Source of the DNA: an uncultured Erysipelotrichaceae bacterium
GTDB taxonomy: Bacteria; Bacillota_I; Bacilli_A; Erysipelotrichales; Erysipelotrichaceae
Direction of reading: 5' to 3'
Assembly (NCBI GenBank): GCA_905201565.1
Contig: CAJKOS010000027.1
Location: 1-14,982, forward strand
Length of the DNA stretch: 14,982 nt
How positions within the stretch are numbered: position 1 is the first letter of the stretch; each line of letters begins with the position of its first letter. The notes under the pieces were generated by a model. The model saw only the letters and a list, made by a program, of their open reading frames with translations, was not told the origin of the DNA and made no database searches. Positions 13,707 through 14,982 of the stretch are shown here, one piece after another. The translations under genes and the position numbers were made by a program.

Positions 13707-14426
13707 ATGAAACTGATTATTGAAGAAAACGAAGAAAAAATGAGTGAAAGTGCCATGCAGATACTGCTTGGTGCCATGATGCAGGACAAGCGTGTCAACA
13801 TCTCCCTGACATCCGGCCGCTCCCCGCGCATGCTCTACAAGATGATGGTACCTTATGTAAAACACCAGAAGAAATTTGAGGACATTGAGTACTATCTATT
13901 TGATGAAGCGCCTTATCAGGACAAACCACATGGACCAAACTGGGATGAAATGCAGGAACTCTTCTTCCGCGATGCTGATATTCCAGAAGAAAGAATCCAC
14001 ACCCTGTCCAATGAAAACTGGGCAACCTACGATAAGGAAATCCGCGATGCTGGTGGCATTGATGTCATGTTAATCGGCCTTGGCTGGGATGGTCACTTCT
14101 GCTCCAACTGCCCGCGCTGCACACCGATGGACAGCTATACATATCCGATGGACCGCGCCACCAAAAACAAGGCAAATCCTACTTACCCTGCACGCCCTGA
14201 GCTCCCTGTCTCTTTGACAATGGGTCCAAAGAGCCTGATGCGCGTCAAACACCTTGTCATGATTGTTACTGGTAAGGAAAAAGCAGAGATTTTGAAGAAA
14301 GTACTAACTTCACCAATCAGCGATGAACTGCCTTCCACCGTTCTCAAACTGCACCCGAACTTCACAGTCATCTGTGACAAAGAAGCAGCTTCTTTACTGA
14401 CAGAAGCAGACTGCAAGGGACTTTAA
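13707..14426 (+). CDS. NagB-like sugar-phosphate isomerase/deaminase family protein
   Basis: 239 residues with the glucosamine-6-phosphate deaminase / 6-phosphogluconolactonase fold. LTSGRSP (34-40) is the phosphate-binding loop, FDEAPY (65-70) aligns with the NagB MDEY motif whose Asp is the general base, and GWDGH (126-130) aligns with GNDGH. The NagB catalytic Glu of the FNEP motif is replaced: the segment reads SNCP with Cys135. So classical GlcN6P deamination is doubtful; a YieK-like isomerase of unknown substrate is a better label. The C-terminal VLKLHPNFTVICD matches the family. The ATG at 13707 follows AAAGGAG. It is divergent from EIIC, is closed by a terminator and lies upstream of an RpiR-type regulator, suggesting it processes the sugar phosphate that the EIIC imports. 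Confidence 0.85.
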   Translation: MKLIIEENEEKMSESAMQILLGAMMQDKRVNISLTSGRSPRMLYKMMVPYVKHQKKFEDIEYYLFDEAPYQDKPHGPNWDEMQELFFRDADIPEERIHTLSNENWATYDKEIRDAGGIDVMLIGLGWDGHFCSNCPRCTPMDSYTYPMDRATKNKANPTYPARPELPVSLTMGPKSLMRVKHLVMIVTGKEKAEILKKVLTSPISDELPSTVLKLHPNFTVICDKEAASLLTEADCKGL

Positions 14427-14431
14427 AAACG

Positions 14432-14457
14432 AAATGGCCTGCAAAGGCCATTTTTTT
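14432..14457 (+). terminator. Intrinsic terminator of the nagB-like gene
   Basis: AAATGGCCT, GCAA tetraloop, AGGCCATTT, followed by more T residues; 6 nt after the stop codon. Confidence 0.92.
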
Positions 14458-14507
14458 CTGAATTGCGTACTTTTCTACTTTGCCATCTTCTGAAATCCAT
14501 GTTGCAA

Positions 14508-14516
14508 TGGTAAAAT
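14508..14516 (+). promoter_or_regulatory. Extended -10 promoter of the RpiR-type gene
   Basis: TGG-TAAAAT: an extended -10 with TG one base ahead. The 17-bp -35 position reads TTCTGA (weak). CCAT-GTTGCA-ATGG (14497-14510) is an operator-like dyad just upstream. Predicted start near 14523. Confidence 0.45.
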
Positions 14517-14543
14517 CATGGAAACAAAAAAGGAGGTGCGCCA

Positions 14544-14982
14544 ATGTTCAACCTAATGATCATTCTTCTTTCCACTCTCAATGGTGAACCAAAAGACTCC
14601 AATAACTACCGCATTGCCAAATATATCATCGAACACATCCATGAGATGGAGAGCTGTACCCTTTCTGAACTTGCCGCAAAATGCTATGTTTCCAACTCCA
14701 GCATTTCCCGTTTCTGCAGAGACATCGGTCTTGGGGATTTCAATGAACTGCGCACCCAGCTTGCCCGCTTTCCACTGAGCTACCTGCAGGCAAAAGACAA
14801 ATTCAACTTCCCGGAATTTGATGAACAATCCATTTCCCGCTCTTTCACCCTGAGCATCATAAACAACCTTGAAACCTTCATGGAATCAGAAGGTCTTGAT
14901 GAAAAGATCGACCAGCTGACAGATGAAATACTCCGCTATCCAAATGTTGCGGCATTTGGCTACATGAACTCGGAAAATGTTG
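14544..14982 (+). CDS. RpiR/MurR-family transcriptional regulator, partial
   Basis: The 146 codons in the window encode the N-terminal helix-turn-helix of the RpiR class (about residues 20-80: YRIAKYIIEHIHEMESCTLS, then KCYVSNSSISRFCRDIGLG). The start of the linker toward the SIS sugar-phosphate-binding domain follows, with the FGYMNS segment near the right edge in the usual position of its first strand. Such regulators sense a phosphosugar and control nearby uptake genes. The ATG at 14544 has an excellent AAGGAGGTG upstream. The gene follows the nagB-like gene but is separated from it by a strong terminator and has its own promoter. It probably controls the EIIC and nagB-like promoters; inferred. 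Confidence 0.92.
   Translation, partial: MFNLMIILLSTLNGEPKDSNNYRIAKYIIEHIHEMESCTLSELAAKCYVSNSSISRFCRDIGLGDFNELRTQLARFPLSYLQAKDKFNFPEFDEQSISRSFTLSIINNLETFMESEGLDEKIDQLTDEILRYPNVAAFGYMNSENV

Noticed and set aside
1..14982. CRISPR arrays, tRNA or rRNA genes, insertion sequences, prophage genes
   Set aside because: No regularly spaced repeats, cloverleaf sequence, transposase motifs or terminal repeats were seen on either strand.

Overview
The window reads like an accessory carbohydrate region of a low-to-moderate GC Bacillota (Firmicutes) genome. Ribosome binding sites are strong (AGGAGG type), promoters are of the sigma-A type, GalT is the Firmicutes class II form, and there are RpiR, LysR and XRE-type regulators, PTS components and CcpA-like cre boxes. 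An Erysipelotrichia-like gut or oral bacterium is my best guess, from general flavour only. No phage, IS, CRISPR, tRNA or rRNA signal was seen.

Layout. On the minus strand, from the left edge: the N-terminus of a lipoprotein (probably a solute-binding protein); a galK-galT operon for galactose with its own promoter, operator-like dyad and terminator; a LysR regulator followed by a SAM-dependent methyltransferase gene interrupted by two in-frame stops; a short-chain dehydrogenase; a composite protein with a PTS EIIB-like domain fused to a degenerate ROK domain; an MFS transporter; an XRE-type regulator with a helical, TPR-like C-terminus; a DUF362 protein with two [4Fe-4S] clusters; a DHFR/RibD-like gene with an amber codon in place of a conserved Trp; and a lactose/cellobiose-type PTS EIIC permease. 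On the plus strand: a small single-pass membrane protein divergent from lysR, a NagB-like sugar-phosphate isomerase/deaminase divergent from the EIIC gene, and the N-terminus of an RpiR/MurR-type regulator running off the right edge.

How it fits together. The right third looks like a small sugar-uptake module: EIIC imports and phosphorylates a sugar with EIIA/EIIB encoded elsewhere, the NagB-like protein acts on a sugar phosphate, and RpiR senses one. The left end holds the Leloir enzymes GalK and GalT. Cre-like boxes sit on or next to four promoters (lipoprotein, galKT, the EIIB-ROK gene, the nagB-like gene), which suggests shared catabolite control. The centre is a mosaic of single-gene units, mostly separated by clear intrinsic terminators.

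The most interesting items are the EIIB-ROK fusion, whose ROK half has lost its kinase signature residues while the EIIB half keeps the phosphorylatable cysteine; a membrane-protein gene whose promoter predicts a leaderless mRNA; and two accessory enzymes broken by in-frame stops. All protein assignments are by eye from motifs; no search was run.
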